Notes: generated from the sequence alone by a model not told the origin. Positions 43,981-55,020 are shown, counted from the first letter of the stretch. The stretch is 64,000 bases of DNA from Poa pratensis (GCA_947311845.1 CAMZMU010000107.1:42035983-42099982); one strand, 5' to 3'. Numbers and translations: made by a program.

Positions 43981-44432
43981 AAGCACTTGCGCGGCGTTTG
44001 CCGCGCTCATATGCCTAGTATATGGAACAAGAGAATCACAAACGTTAAGATTATATCTAAGAAAATCAAAAGCAGATTTTTAGCAATACACTACAGAACA
44101 ACTAGAATTAAAACGCACCGGGGCCTTTGAGGTGCACCGGCTTGTTTTTTAGATGGCATTAATCAATCTACTCTTATCTCATCTACCAACTCAGAGGAGA
44201 TGAGACAAGCACTTGCGCGGCGTTTGCCGCGCTCATATGCCTAGTATATGGAACAAGAGAATCACAAACGTTAAGATTATATCTAAGAAAATCAAAAGCA
44301 GATTTTTAGCAATACACTACAGAACAACTAGAATTAAAACGCACCGGGGCCTTTGAGGTGCACCGGCTTGTTTTTTAGATGGCATTAATCAATCTACTCT
44401 TATCTCATCTACCAACTCAGAGGAGATGAGAC
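43981..44432. repeat. 226-bp perfect tandem duplication
   Basis: 43981-44206 and 44207-44432 are identical as far as I can read. Each unit contains the Helitron 3' end (about 38 bp) plus F-box 3' flank, so duplication came after Helitron insertion and is very recent. Confidence 0.95.
43989..44018 (+). mobile_element. Helitron-like 3' terminus, plus strand
   Basis: A perfect 7-bp stem (GCGCGGC/GCCGCGC with GTTT loop, 43989-44006) is followed after 8 nt by CTAG|T. To its right the sequence resumes the F-box 3' flank also seen at 39440. The element therefore inserted into that flank. The 5' end was not located. Confidence 0.65.
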
Positions 44433-45761
44433 AGGATATTCGATTGCTAAAGACCCAATCCAACTCGTAGAGCACAGGGAGTGTGTCGCCACACCCACAG
44501 GCGTATCCGCTGCATCCGCTGCAGTAAGTACTAGTGCACGACTTCCGAAACAGCCTAGTGGCCCTTCGATACCCTGTTCCTTCCTTCTTGAGGTGCATCG
44601 GCATCTTCTCCTTAGTTTTGAGGTCGACAATACAAAAGTCGCCACCCTGCTGCTCGAAGAGTAAAGCGCCTCTACTCTCTGCAAAGAAGACGCGGTATAT
44701 TTTCATGCTCCCGAGATCCGTTAGCTCGGAGCATCGCCAGACCCCGTCACACACTCGAACATGGTCTCTGTCATCCTCGACATCTTGTTGGTTCTTGGTC
44801 CAAAGCTCTACCACTCCATGGTCTTGTATTGTAACAAATGAAAGCCGTCCTTCTTCTCGGCGATGCAAGGGATTGGCGGCCTTGTCTGGACTTTAATCGG
44901 GATCGCGGTCAAGGAGGCATGTGACGTGACCATGCTTATGCTAAACGTGTAATAGATCTGGTTGGCCTTGTCTGTGAACAGCCAGTGCACGGTGCCGCCG
45001 CGGGTGACAACGCCGGCGCGCGGCCCGCACCTGATGAGCCCAGAAGTCCGGCAATACTCGATGGGCGCACTCCAAGTACCAGCGCCAGAGGAGTAGGTGC
45101 AGGCGCACAGATTCTCGTTGGTGTAAATCACTAGCAGTTGAAACATGGTCGTCGTCGCCGGCTGCTGCTTCTTGTGGCCGTCGTCGGCGTAGTCCGCACC
45201 GTTGAGAATCGCGTAGCCGGTCAAATTGGAGGTCCAGGAATAGCCGGCCATGTTGAAGGGAGGCGGCGGGAGGAGACAAGTGGTCCTCTTGTCCACCAGA
45301 GGGCGACACACCGCTAGTTGGAGCCTCTGTTCGCAGTATTCCTCTAGCGACGGGATAAGCGTGAGGAGAAATCCACGGCGCGACGCCAGCGGCTTCGCGA
45401 GGTCGAAGAGCGCAATGTCGTCGCCGAAGGCGCCGCATCTGTCAAAGGTCAGATGTGTGCCGCTGGCCTGAAGGCGTAGGAACTGTGGGGGCGCGTCCTT
45501 CTTCGTGCGTATCTCCGAGCCGTAGGGTTGCAACCTCTGGTAGAAGATCCCTGCGAGGACGCACGGGCGGTTCGATGTGTCCGGCCAGAGGCCCGCGCGC
45601 CGAAGGAAGGCCCGGTCCGTGACGAGGCGGCGCCACCGTCTGCACGTGGCTGCGCAGCGGAGGAGATCATGAAGTTCCGGCAGGCGCGCGAAGGACTCGC
45701 GGAGGGCGTCGTCTGCGATCTCAGTGGCGCCGCCGACGTTGCGTGCACGTTTGCTGGCCAT
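44389..45761 (-). pseudogene. F-box protein, cluster copy 2, one frameshift
   Basis: The start at 45761 (MASKRARNVGG) is conserved with copy 1. The F-box (TEIADDALRESFARLPELHD, then [14 protein letters not shown]) and the F-box-associated region are open to PIPCIAE, where a missing base near 44858 (CTCCGG in the paralogues reads CTCGG here) shifts the frame to a stop at 44808. The remaining 150 residues (RLSFVTIQDHGVVELWTKN to SSELVDEIRVD) are intact in the other frame down to 44389. The C terminus is about 20 residues longer than in copy 1, which suggests the ancestral end. It is either freshly inactivated or affected by a sequence error. Confidence 0.85.
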
Positions 45762-46221
45762 GGACCGTTCTCGGTAGGTTTAGGGCTCGATCGATCTCGG
45801 TCTATGTACGTTCCACGACCTGGAGATCCAAGGAAACTTAGCAAAGCACGCCAGCACGGCACGGGCCATATGCGTATTGCGTGGACATGCACCCACCCAG
45901 TTTTGTTATGGGTCCGCCTAAGGCTCAGCTGACTGAGAATTAGCTTAATTCTCAGTCAGCTGACGTCAGCCAACATTTGATTTGCAGCGATTTCTACTTC
46001 CGATCGATCGGTTATTTTTTTTTTGTGAAAGGCGACCTGGGCCTAATTGCTGCATGCACGTGTTGGGCCGGAAGTGCCTCATTGCAGCCTTTTTTTCTTG
46101 GCTGCATACGGTCCTTCCTTTCTTAACACAAGTCAAGGGAATAACACTAGTGAAATGCGAGAGATTTCTAGGAAAACAAATTAGTGAGTTGGAGACAATA
46201 AAAATCTGGTATTCTTTTAGT

Positions 46222-47905
46222 TGCAGACATAGTCATATCCGAGGATGTTTTTATTGTTGGGGTTACAACTAAGATTTTTCAGTTGCGTGTGGGCTTCACA
46301 ACAAAAACATTGAGTTACGGAGTCGTTCCTATCCCCTGCTACAGGAGACAGGAGGCGAATCCTCAGGCGACCACCGAGCCCAAGCTTTCCTCCGGTCAGA
46401 TCTGCGTCTCCCTCCTCTCCGGATGGCCTCGCCGTTGCCGGGAGCGAAGGAGACGTCGATCTGGCCGGGCGGAGTAGTGTACAGTAGGCTAGTTTGCTTT
46501 GCTGTTAGGTCTGCCGGTGGTGTCGTTCGGATGGTGGCGACGGCACCGCCTCCGGCGTTTGTGCCCCAGGTCCGGCCCCATCCTGGTGTTGGTCTTCTTG
46601 GCCAGGCCGGGGATATGTGGGAGGTAGATTCCTGCCGGCCGTTTCGGCCGGTGAGGCTAGGGTTTGCTCGTTGGCTTCTCGAAGCGGCGAGCTTGGCGTT
46701 CTTGGTTGAGGGCGGCGAGGCGGTGGCGGTGCCCTCAGCGTTGGATTTTGTCTCCCGGCTTCTCCCCCGTTGCAGCGGCGTGTGCTCCGTCGACGCTGCG
46801 AGGCTTGTGGAGGTGTGTACAGGAGTTTCTCCGGCTGGGTTCAGTTCCAGCGCAGGGGTGGAGGTTGGAGGTGACCCTGCGCTGGTTCTGCGCTTTTCAG
46901 GGATCTCGGAGGTGTTCGCCGGATTTTGGCGCGGTGTTCAGGCTTCTTCTGCCGGCCATGGTGGCGTGGGGAGGACTGCTTCTGGCTCTGCGTTCTGCTT
47001 CGACTTGTCTTTGTCTCTTCCATCTCCGGCCGGCCGTGGTGGCGAGGGGAGAAGGTGCGGCCAAGGCGTGCAATTGGCGTCAACTCCGGCAAGCCGTGTT
47101 CGAGCTCTGTGCAGGTTTGTTTGGTTGAGAGGTGGTTCTGGGGAGGAGGCGCCGTGGCCGTGCGCGTTAAGCGTTCTTCGGTTCCGTCGCTTGCGGCGGG
47201 CGGCTTATGCGGTTTTCTACATGAGTGGGGTGCTCCCTTTCCCGGCGTTGGTGGCGGCGTGGTGTCTTCCTCTCCGGCGTTGCGGCGACGGAGTTCGACG
47301 TCAGGCGTTGCGGCGGTTCAGCGGCCTGCCTCTCCGGCGCTGCTGTTGTGCTGGGCTTCGGAGGCTTGTTCTACTGCGTTTTCTGTTCTTCCTTTGTAAT
47401 CCTTGTTGATTTCGCAGTGTGGATCCTTTCAAAAAAAAAACATTGAGTTACAAGTGGGGTTGCAACAGAGATATTTTTTCAGTTGTAAACAGGGTTGTAA
47501 CTGAGATTATTTCCAAGTTGCAGGTCGGGTTGCAGCTGGGATATTATTTCGCAGGTGCAGGTCGGTTGCAACTGAGATATTATTTTCTCAGTTGCAGGTC
47601 GGGTTGCAACTGAGATATTATTTTTCCAGTTGCAGGTCGGGTTGCAACTGAGATTATTTCGCAGTTGCAGGTCGGGTTGCAACTGAGATATTATTTCCCA
47701 CTTGCAGGTCGGGTTGCAACTGAGATATTATTTTCCCAGTTGCAGGTCAGGTTGCAACTCAGAATAATTCCTAATTGCAGGTCGGGTTGCAACTGAGATA
47801 CTCGGATTGCAGCTGAGCTATGCCATAGTTCTAACTCGGGTTACTGTTTCAAGTTGGGTGACAACTGAGGTTTTTGTATTTCCCAGTTGCAAGTCGGGTT
47901 GCAAT
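46222..47905. repeat. Minisatellite of about 33-38 bp, split by a retroposon
   Basis: Repeated units around GTTGCAGGTCGGGTTGCAAC followed by TGAGATATTATTTTCC, about a dozen from 47441 to 47905 and degenerate units at 46222-46302. They vary in length and have diverged more at the edges. Confidence 0.85.
46319..47435 (+). mobile_element. Retroposon inserted in the minisatellite, 16-bp target duplication
   Basis: AAAAACATTGAGTTAC occurs at 46303-46318 and 47436-47451, the second one directly after an A-run. The 1.1-kb body is GC-rich. A 328-codon frame (46423-47409) is open but biased to Gly/Arg/Leu/Val with no domain, so coding is doubtful. It has the same architecture as the retroposon at 28205-28963. 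Confidence 0.85.
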
Positions 47906-48323
47906 TAAGTTTTTTCGTGTTTAAAATTCAAAAATAAAATGTCAAAAGAAAAATTAGTTAAAAAACAAAACAAAAAACACACAAAGCAAAAAAAAAGAAA
48001 GGAAAAAAGCCCTAAGGCTCATGGACAACATCCTACAGCAGCCTACCAAAGAGAAATGGCTGCACAATGCAGCACATTCAGATCTCTAGAACAACGGCCC
48101 ACAGGAAAACAAAACATATTACAGTACGTGAGCAAAACCAACGGCCCACGTAAAGAAAAATCTTGACGCGGCCAGCTACGAGGTTCTAACGCACGTAATG
48201 GCCCAGCCAAAAAAGACAAGGTACAGACTAACTGCGAGCACGAATCTTGAGGCACAATCAAACGGTTCTGGACGTGACTGAGCCCTAAGCTAATTCTCAG
48301 TCAACTGAGAATTAGCAAAACCA

Positions 48324-48660
48324 TTTTGTTATAATTTTCTAGCTTGCAAATAAACATCTCAGGGTCCGTTTGGCAGCTTTGTTTTTGTAAACACCAGTAA
48401 AGTAAATTTGCACGTGCAACACACGTATAATATTATATGACATATATCATCGAAAAAGTTTAATCTCGGTAGGTTTGGGGCTCGATCGATCTGTGTTTGT
48501 ATTTGTCTGGCTTTGCAAAACATATGCTTATATATGTGAAAGCGTAGGCATTGACGCATGGCATGTGTCGTATTGCATGGTGACGATCAACGTACCTTTT
48601 TTTTATTTGTTTCATCTGCGGACACAAATGAAAAGTGTTTTCAGAACTTGGTGGTAAATG
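48324..48660 (-). other. F-box upstream-flank remnant and possible Helitron end
   Basis: 48465-48600 (ATCTCGGTAGGTTTGGGGCT, CGATCGATCT, GCATGGCATGTGTCGTATTG) matches the 5' flank of F-box copy 2 (45770-45890) but no F-box CDS follows. At 48395-48425 a GCACGTGCAACACACGT hairpin with CTGG-type end resembles the Helitron termini at 6019 and 41141 but is weaker. Confidence 0.55.
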
Positions 48661-49079
48661 ATGTTCTCATGTATATACAAAAAAAAGGTACATACAATTA
48701 TGGGTTTCTCATCTTGTGAGGCTAGAGTTTCACAAAATCATAACCAAAACTATTCTTTCAGACCGGCATGGACTATAAAAAAATTAGGTTTTGTTTCAGA
48801 ATTTTCAAATTTGAACAAACAATACCCAAAATAACCTGAATTTGTTGGATAAAATTCTGAAGATGAACAAGCACAATTCATGTTAGTCCTGTGGCGCCAT
48901 GGCATTTGTCGCTCATGGAGATAGATGTAAAGTCACAGACTCAGTACACTTCCTTCTGATTTGGACTCATTTGTGAAATATTTAAGCAAAGAAGGAGGTG
49001 GATGTTTAGGGGAAGATACTCTGCCCAGAAGATGCTACACAACTGATGAATGAAAAGCAAGTTTGTGTTCATGCTCAGT

Positions 49080-49560
49080 GTGGGAACCTCCCCCATTCCC
49101 ACCGCGGGATGGGCCAAGCTTAATGTGGATGTAAGTATGACCTAAAAATACTCAAGCCACAACTATTTGTCTGGTGGAACGAAACTGCAGAGGCGGGATA
49201 CTACTGGCTGCATCTATATTGGGTGAACAATGTCATGGTGTGAAGAAAACCAAATGCTTCGCGTGCCTTGAAGACATCAATCAATATATGCTGACTACAC
49301 GATGATGCCACCAATTATCAAGTCTTTCAACGAGACTGTTGTCACACCTTGAAAAACTTCGGGGAGAATAGATCCCTATCCCGCCATCAGTGCCAGGAGA
49401 TTTGGAGATGAGCGACGGAACTCCAAGAACACAAGATTTAGCATTGTCGGAGGGTGGCGAATATGGTAGCTCATGAGGTTGCGCTGGTTGCTGCGAGGAG
49501 TGCGAGTAGGTCCATCTAGATCCTCGATGCATCACCTGTTGTTTTTAAGCCCCTTTTGCA
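49080..49560 (+). pseudogene. LINE RNase H-like C-terminal remnant
   Basis: Broken forward frames show the usual end of plant LINE polyproteins: a WAKLNVD-type start near 49110 and, near 49455-49545, RVANMVAHEVALVAARSASR. Stops and shifts interrupt it. The region 48661-49080 before it has no recognisable feature. Confidence 0.55.
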
Positions 49561-49852
49561 ATAGAAAAGAGCAATGCAAGGCTAGAAGAGCCAACAACAA
49601 AAATGGAGAAGGGTGCTGAAAGCAAGGATTGCACATGATTCCCTGTATAAAAAAATTGCACATGACGCAGGTTAAAAATAATATCTTCAACGTTTAGAAA
49701 GTTGGTTACACCCCTTCACATAAACTTTGACTAACACTAGAGACATCAATCTAGTTGAGTTCTTCACGATATTTTATCTAGGTTCAGGCTCCAGAGTTTT
49801 AGGGGGAAAGTTTTACATTCTGCCTGCATTTGTACAATGGGGTTCCGGTGAG

Positions 49853-51195
49853 TCAAGAGTTAACTCGCCGAGAGGCTATAGGACGGTTGAAGACCCAATC
49901 CATCTCGTAGAGCACCGGGGGTGTGTGTCGACACATCCAACCCGGGTGTCCACGACAGTAAGTGCTACTGCACGACCCCACAAACCAGGTAGTGCCTCTT
50001 ACATGTTCTGTTCCTTCCTCCTCAAGGGGTAATAACGTTTGCTCCTTGCTATTGAGGTCGACAACGGAGAAGGCATCACCCTGCTTGATGAGTAGAGCTC
50101 CTCTGGTCTCCGCAATGAACACAATGTCTATTCTCCGGCTTCCCAGATCCGCCAGCTTGGAGCATTGCCAAGCCTCACCTCGACTGCCATCTTTGGTCTG
50201 TTCTTGTTTCGTCCAAAGCTCTGCCACGCCACGATCTCGTATGGTAACAAAGGAAAGCCTCCCTCCTTCTCCGGCGATGCATGGGATCGGTGGTCGTGCG
50301 TGAGCTTTGATCGGGATTTCGGTCAAAGAGACATGCGACGTGACCGTGCTTATACTAAGGGTGTAATAAATCTGGTTTATCTGATCCATGAACAACCAAT
50401 GCACGGTGCCGCCATGTGTGACGACGCCGGCGCGCGGGCCGGCCCACACCTGATGAGCCTAGAAGCCCGGCAACACTGTACGGGCGCACTCCATCTACCT
50501 GTGTCACCGGAGTAGGTGCAGGCGCACACAAACCCGTTGTCGTCGTTGATGTAAATCAGTAGCACTTGAAACATAGTCGTCTGCTTATCGTCGAAAGTAC
50601 CATCGTCGGCGCCGGCATGGTCCGCGCCGGTGAGAATCGCGCAGCCGGTCAGATTAGACTGCCAGTAGTGCTCGGTCATGCCGAAGGGAGGCGGCGGGAG
50701 GATACGCGTGCTCCGCTTGTCGACCGGGCGGCACACCGCCAAACGGGGCATCTTCCCGTAATTGTCGCCGGGCAGGAAGACGTGTGCGAGGAGGAAACCG
50801 CGACGCGACGCGAGCGGCCTCGCGAGGTCGAAGAGCGCATCGTCGTCGTCGATGAACGAGTCGAAGGTCAGACGCGTGCCGCCGCCGGCTTGGAGGCTCA
50901 AGAACCGCGGAGGCGTGTGGAGCGGTTTCTTCACACTTCGAGGCCTGGTCTGGACCACGGGGTACGCGTTCTGGGAGAAGATCCCGGCGAGGAAGCACGG
51001 GCGGCGCGCCGTGTCCGGCCAGTGGCCGACGCGGCGGAGGAAGGCCCGGTCGGTGATGAAGCGGCGCCACCGCCTGCACGTAGCCGCGCAGCGGACGAGG
51101 TCCTGCAGGTCTGTCAGTCGCGCGAGGGCCTCGCGGAGGATGTCGTCCGCGATCTCGGTGGCGCCGCCGCCGCGGCGTGCGCGTGCATCGCTCAT
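49853..51195 (-). pseudogene. F-box protein, cluster copy 3, one frameshift
   Basis: I set the start at 51195 ([20 protein letters not shown]) by homology; the frame is open further upstream but not conserved. The F-box ([20 protein letters not shown], then [12 protein letters not shown]) and the associated region follow to LIRCGPA. Relative to copy 2 about 5 extra bases lie in the GC-rich run near 50433-50447 (GCGGGCCGGCCC), shifting the frame to a stop at 50377. The remainder ([20 protein letters not shown] ... CSSTYCRGHPGWMCRHTP) is open to 49853. The rest of the protein is well preserved. Confidence 0.85.
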
Positions 51196-51574
51196 CGATC
51201 GATCTCGGTCAGTTAGGGCGGGGATCATGGATCGGTCTGTGCATGTATTCGTCCAGGCGGTTCGTACGTACACGACTGATCGAGTCAAACTAAATCTTGG
51301 GGAAGCACGAGCGGGTCGTACGACAATGCCACGTCCTGTCAAAAATAGAAGAAGACAATGCCACGTACTAAAATGTGTTATTTTCATGTTAAGGAATGTG
51401 TTATTTTGGCGTGCATAATACAAATCTGAAAAGAAAGTAGTAGATATTTGCAAAAGAAAACGATAATACAGGATTCGAGATAGCCGTTTTATCTCCTATA
51501 AACTCCCTTTTGAGTTCTCTGAAAAAACAGCCCCCTCTCCTAACGCCTCGCGCTGCCGGCCCCTCTCATCTTTA

Positions 51575-51730
51575 AATCAACTACTATGTAATGTAAGTTA
51601 TGTGTCCGCGACACCAAGTACTATTACAAGACCGCACAAACCACTGAGTGCCACTTACATGCCCCATTCCTTCCTCCTCGAGGTGCATCGCAATGGAGAA
51701 GGTGCCACCCTGCTTGACGGGCAACCGTTA
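51575..51730 (-). pseudogene. Fragment of a fourth F-box copy, reverse strand
   Basis: It matches the C-terminal coding part of copy 3 (49930-50100): cysteine-rich segment, WFV-like segment, EEGMG and the QGG/GTF region. About 25 bp are missing where copy 3 has the TLLPLEEE-upstream codons. The rest of the gene is absent. 51196-51574 between the copies is non-coding. Confidence 0.75.
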
Positions 51731-52360
51731 TTTTAGCGGCATTTTATTAACTTAACAGTTATAAAAATTTCCTTTATGTATTTTTTTAACTCTCAAGAAC
51801 TCAAGGTTTTCTGGTAGTGGTGGTTCCAAAAAGAACATGATGAGTCCGTGAATAAAGGTATATGACACATCTAAATTTACACCAAACATAAGATCTTCAT
51901 TAGCCAATTCAATATTCTATTAAAAATGGTATCAAGCAACAACAAAAATTCATAATACCGTATAATACATCATGACATCTACAAGCAAAGATGAAATGAA
52001 ATTAATTATCACGAGATTTAAGCAGACTGTTTTGGGTTTATAATAGTGGCAAAGGGCGTACTTTATAGGAACATAGGAGTCACAAGTATGATATGAGCTG
52101 AACATAGGAGACATCTACCGTAGTTCCAAAAAACACGCTCTTTAGTTACGAAGCTTTCTATGGTTTGATACTTCACTCCCACATGATTACATAACGGAAA
52201 ATAGTTTGCAAGATATGATAAAATCATAATACAGCAAATAACGATAACCAAATGACCAATTGCGAAAAAAGGATATTTTCATAAATGTGAACCTCTTGGT
52301 AATGAAATGGAGAAGTGGAGAGATAGGAGGAGTAGGATCACCGACACTGCCTGCGACACG
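51731..52360. other. Non-coding, AT-rich
   Basis: No gene, terminal repeat or RNA gene recognised. Confidence 0.3.
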
Positions 52361-52364
52361 AAAT

Positions 52365-53170
52365 TTCGGGTGTGTTTGGGTCAGTGGCTATCAAAACGTG
52401 GTTATGGTTACCCACAACCACCTGGTTGGTGTTAACCACTTTTCATGTTTGGTTGTGTGGGTTGGTTAGCCATGTTTTTTGTTTGGTTGAATTGATAAAA
52501 AAAGTGGCTATGGGTTGAGGTGTGGGTGATATGATAACCTCTTTGATCTAATGGTGAGAATACCCTCACAACATGAGCTTTTAGCTACATAAATCGGAAA
52601 TATGGTATGGATAATAAGAATTTTGAAAATAGAATATATTTTGACATCACGTTCTATTTAGGCATGAAGAAACAAAAATTTCAGCACCATCATTTCAATA
52701 AGCCAGACAATTTCCAATTAAAACATAGCATAGTGACATATCAATATAGATTACTAATTCAAATATAATTGAAGTGATACATCATAGTTCAGTGTTTCAT
52801 GGTTCAAGAACAATCATATGGGAAAAGTTTGTTCAAATATTTAAAAAAATCCTTTTTTAAATATTCTTGATATATATAAAAGGGAAAAGTTTGTTTAAGT
52901 ATTTAAAAGGAAAAAAAATTAAATATTTTTAGTATATAAAAGGGTAAAGTTTGTTCAAATATAGAAAGGGGTTTAATTTCTTAATATTTTTGGAAAGAGA
53001 AAATTTTGTTCAAATATTTAAAAAAGGTTAAAATTTCTATTTAATGGGTAAGGTGAGACGTGGCAAAACGTTTTAAGCTAACCGCAACGCTCGTCCAAGG
53101 GTGGTTGGCTTCAACCATCACTTTTATAGTGATTGAGCTCAACCACATTTTTGAGGGAATTCTCATACCA
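52365..53170. repeat. AT-rich region with tandem units of about 55-62 bp; possible DNA element
   Basis: GGGAAAAGTTTGTTCAAATA followed by TTTAAAA...TATATAAAAG is repeated near 52820, 52882, 52942 and (degraded) 52997. The block is flanked by sequence with many GTGGTTA/TAACCAC words (52395-52450) and GGTGGTTGGCTTCAACCATC (53100-53125), which may be subterminal repeats of a Harbinger- or hAT-like element. Boundaries not established. Confidence 0.5.
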
Positions 53171-53274
53171 CTAAAGCATGTCCGATAAAACACTACTGCC
53201 TAGTTTGCGATAATGCAGCTCACCCCACTTTCAGGTGTCCGACACTTAGGCTACCCAAGCCCACTTGTTTCGCC

Positions 53275-55020
53275 ATGGGCACTGGCAAGGCAGAGACGAT
53301 GTTCGTGCAGTTCCCTGACAGTGTTTATAAGCCTCACCTGATTCCGTCGAGTTCACCCACGGCTCTGATTTCCATTGAGGGTGATATGGTGCCCGCTGCT
53401 GCTGTTCAGAGTCTTATTTCCAGGATGTGTTACTCGGCTCAGTGGACATGGGAGGCTTTGCCCCATGGCGATGATGCTTTTCTCATTGGTTTTCCGTCTG
53501 CTGAGGATCTTCATAGGGTAGACGGGATTAAGCTGAATATTCCGGCTTATAATTCTCAGGCCACTATTTCGGTTTGGAGGTCCAATGATGATGCTGTCCC
53601 AACTAGAGTGCTTGAGAAGGTCTGGGTTCATGTTCAGGGTGTTCCTTACGCACTGAGGCACTTTCTTGGCTTTTGGGCGATGGGTTCTCTCATTGGGACG
53701 ACACTTGATGTGGATCTAGTCACCTATCGGAGTCGTGGTATTGTTCGCATTCTAGTGGGCATGTTGGACTCGAAGGTGCTAGAAAAGCGCACTGGAGTGG
53801 ATGGTCCGTATGTTGGGGCCTCGTGTGTGGTGAGACTCAAGGAGTATGCATTCTACTTCAGCCGCGAGCCTATGGATTTCGTTCCGGATGCCAACTTTGT
53901 TCCTTTCTTTTGGCGTCGTAAGAATGACGATGCCGACGATGAGGAGGGTGAGGAGCATGGCATGGAGGGTTCTATGGGTCAGGACATCACCTTTGGTTCC
54001 CTCTCCAACAACATGGACGTTGATGGTAGTACATCGTCTGAGACACCGAGTGGAAATACATCCGCTGCTCCTGGTGATTATGTTGGTTCTGTGATGGCTA
54101 TTACTCCGTATAATGCTAGCCCTCGCACTCCGAGAGGTCGGGAGATTGTGGAGATGATCCGCCGTTCTTCGCCGAGTCTGCTGCGCCATCGCCGGAGTCA
54201 GCGTCGTCGCTCGCCACGGCTGGGAGTGGAGCTACTGCCTCTGTTGGGCTGCCTCCGGGTGGCCTCGCTAGCTTCGACGCCGCTGTGGCGGGTGCGGGCC
54301 CATGGCCGGCTTCTTGCAGCCCGACGGACGCCACAACCATGGCTGGGCTGGGCCTCGTCGCTCCTGGCGACGGACGCGTGGAGGTGCCGGCGGCTGCTGG
54401 GCTGGGCTGGGAGGAGGCTGCGACACCGACCTCGCCTCCTCCGGCTGCTCCGCATGGGCCGTCTGTTCCTGGCGGGGCCGAGGCACCGGGTTCCGGCCCA
54501 TCCACCGAGGGCCTCTCGCATGACCTGCGTCCTTCTGTCTCGCCGACCAGCGGGGGAGCTCCCGATGGGATGGTGCTTCAGGGAGACAGCGAGGGGTCGG
54601 TCTCCAAGGGGGCTTCTACTACGCCACAACCCCCTATGGATGGACTGACTTCCGTCGCTGCTTCGACGAGTGAGGCCTCGACTCCGACACAGGCTCACTC
54701 GCCTCACACGACTCCGCTCGACGCTGCGGTGATGGCTGGGAAGGCTGCTTCTTTGTCCAGGCCGGCCCAAGCCATTACCACTCCGACGGCGACACGTGTG
54801 GGCGGAGGCACCGTCACGGCATCCACCCCTCCGGCTCGCCGCAGCGATAGGTTCGGGGTGGATGTGGATGGTGCTTCCGTCACGGATGAGGATTCCATGA
54901 CAAAGGCCATGAGCCGCAAGGCGACGCGTAACTTGGACTTTTCTGGTATGGATTCGAAATCTTTTCTTTCTTTTTCACCGCAATCCATTCATTCAAAACT
55001 GAGTAGTGTAGGTTTTAATC
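53275..55020 (+). pseudogene. LINE ORF1-like protein (DUF4283), one frameshift
   Basis: The ATG at 53275 opens a frame with a DUF4283-type region at residues about 30-210 (VQSLISRMCYSAQWTWEALP, FLIGFPSAEDLHRVDGIKL, VWVHVQGVPYALRHFLGFWA, RLKEYAFYFSREPMDFVPDA). An acidic linker (DADDEEGEEHGME) follows. Near 54160-54170 the frame shifts: Ala/Pro/Ser/Thr-rich coding continues in the other frame to the LTR at 55036, while the original frame runs Arg-rich to 54648. DUF4283 proteins are the RNA-binding first ORF of plant LINE-like elements. No ORF2 is in the window. The 3' part is cut off by the Ty3-type LTR. Confidence 0.75.

Larger units (their letters stand above)
45910..48323. mobile_element. 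Mutator-like element (non-autonomous) with 9-bp target duplication
   Basis: The 9-bp word TTTTGTTAT flanks it at 45901-45909 and 48324-48332. The termini carry matching inverted repeats: CTCAGCTGACTGAGAATTAG with CTTA beyond on the left, and the inverse of GAATTAGC with CTCAGTCAACTGAG on the right. Each end is itself palindromic (CTAATTCTCAGT...ACTGAGAATTAG). There is no transposase. The interior holds a minisatellite and a retroposon. It sits in the upstream flank of F-box copy 2; the flank of copy 1 (41060-41090) lacks it. Confidence 0.8.

Noticed and set aside
46423..47409. 328-codon frame as a possible new gene
   Set aside because: Contained in an A-tailed insertion with TSD, strongly compositional, other frames also open; kept only as part of the element.
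47441..47905. Minisatellite considered as a CRISPR-like array
   Set aside because: Repeats are contiguous without unique spacers, vary in length, and the genome is a plant nuclear one.
53275..54648. DUF4283 frame as a host gene
   Set aside because: DUF4283 with a Pro/Ala/Ser-rich tail, a frameshift and transposon surroundings fits LINE ORF1 better than a host protein.
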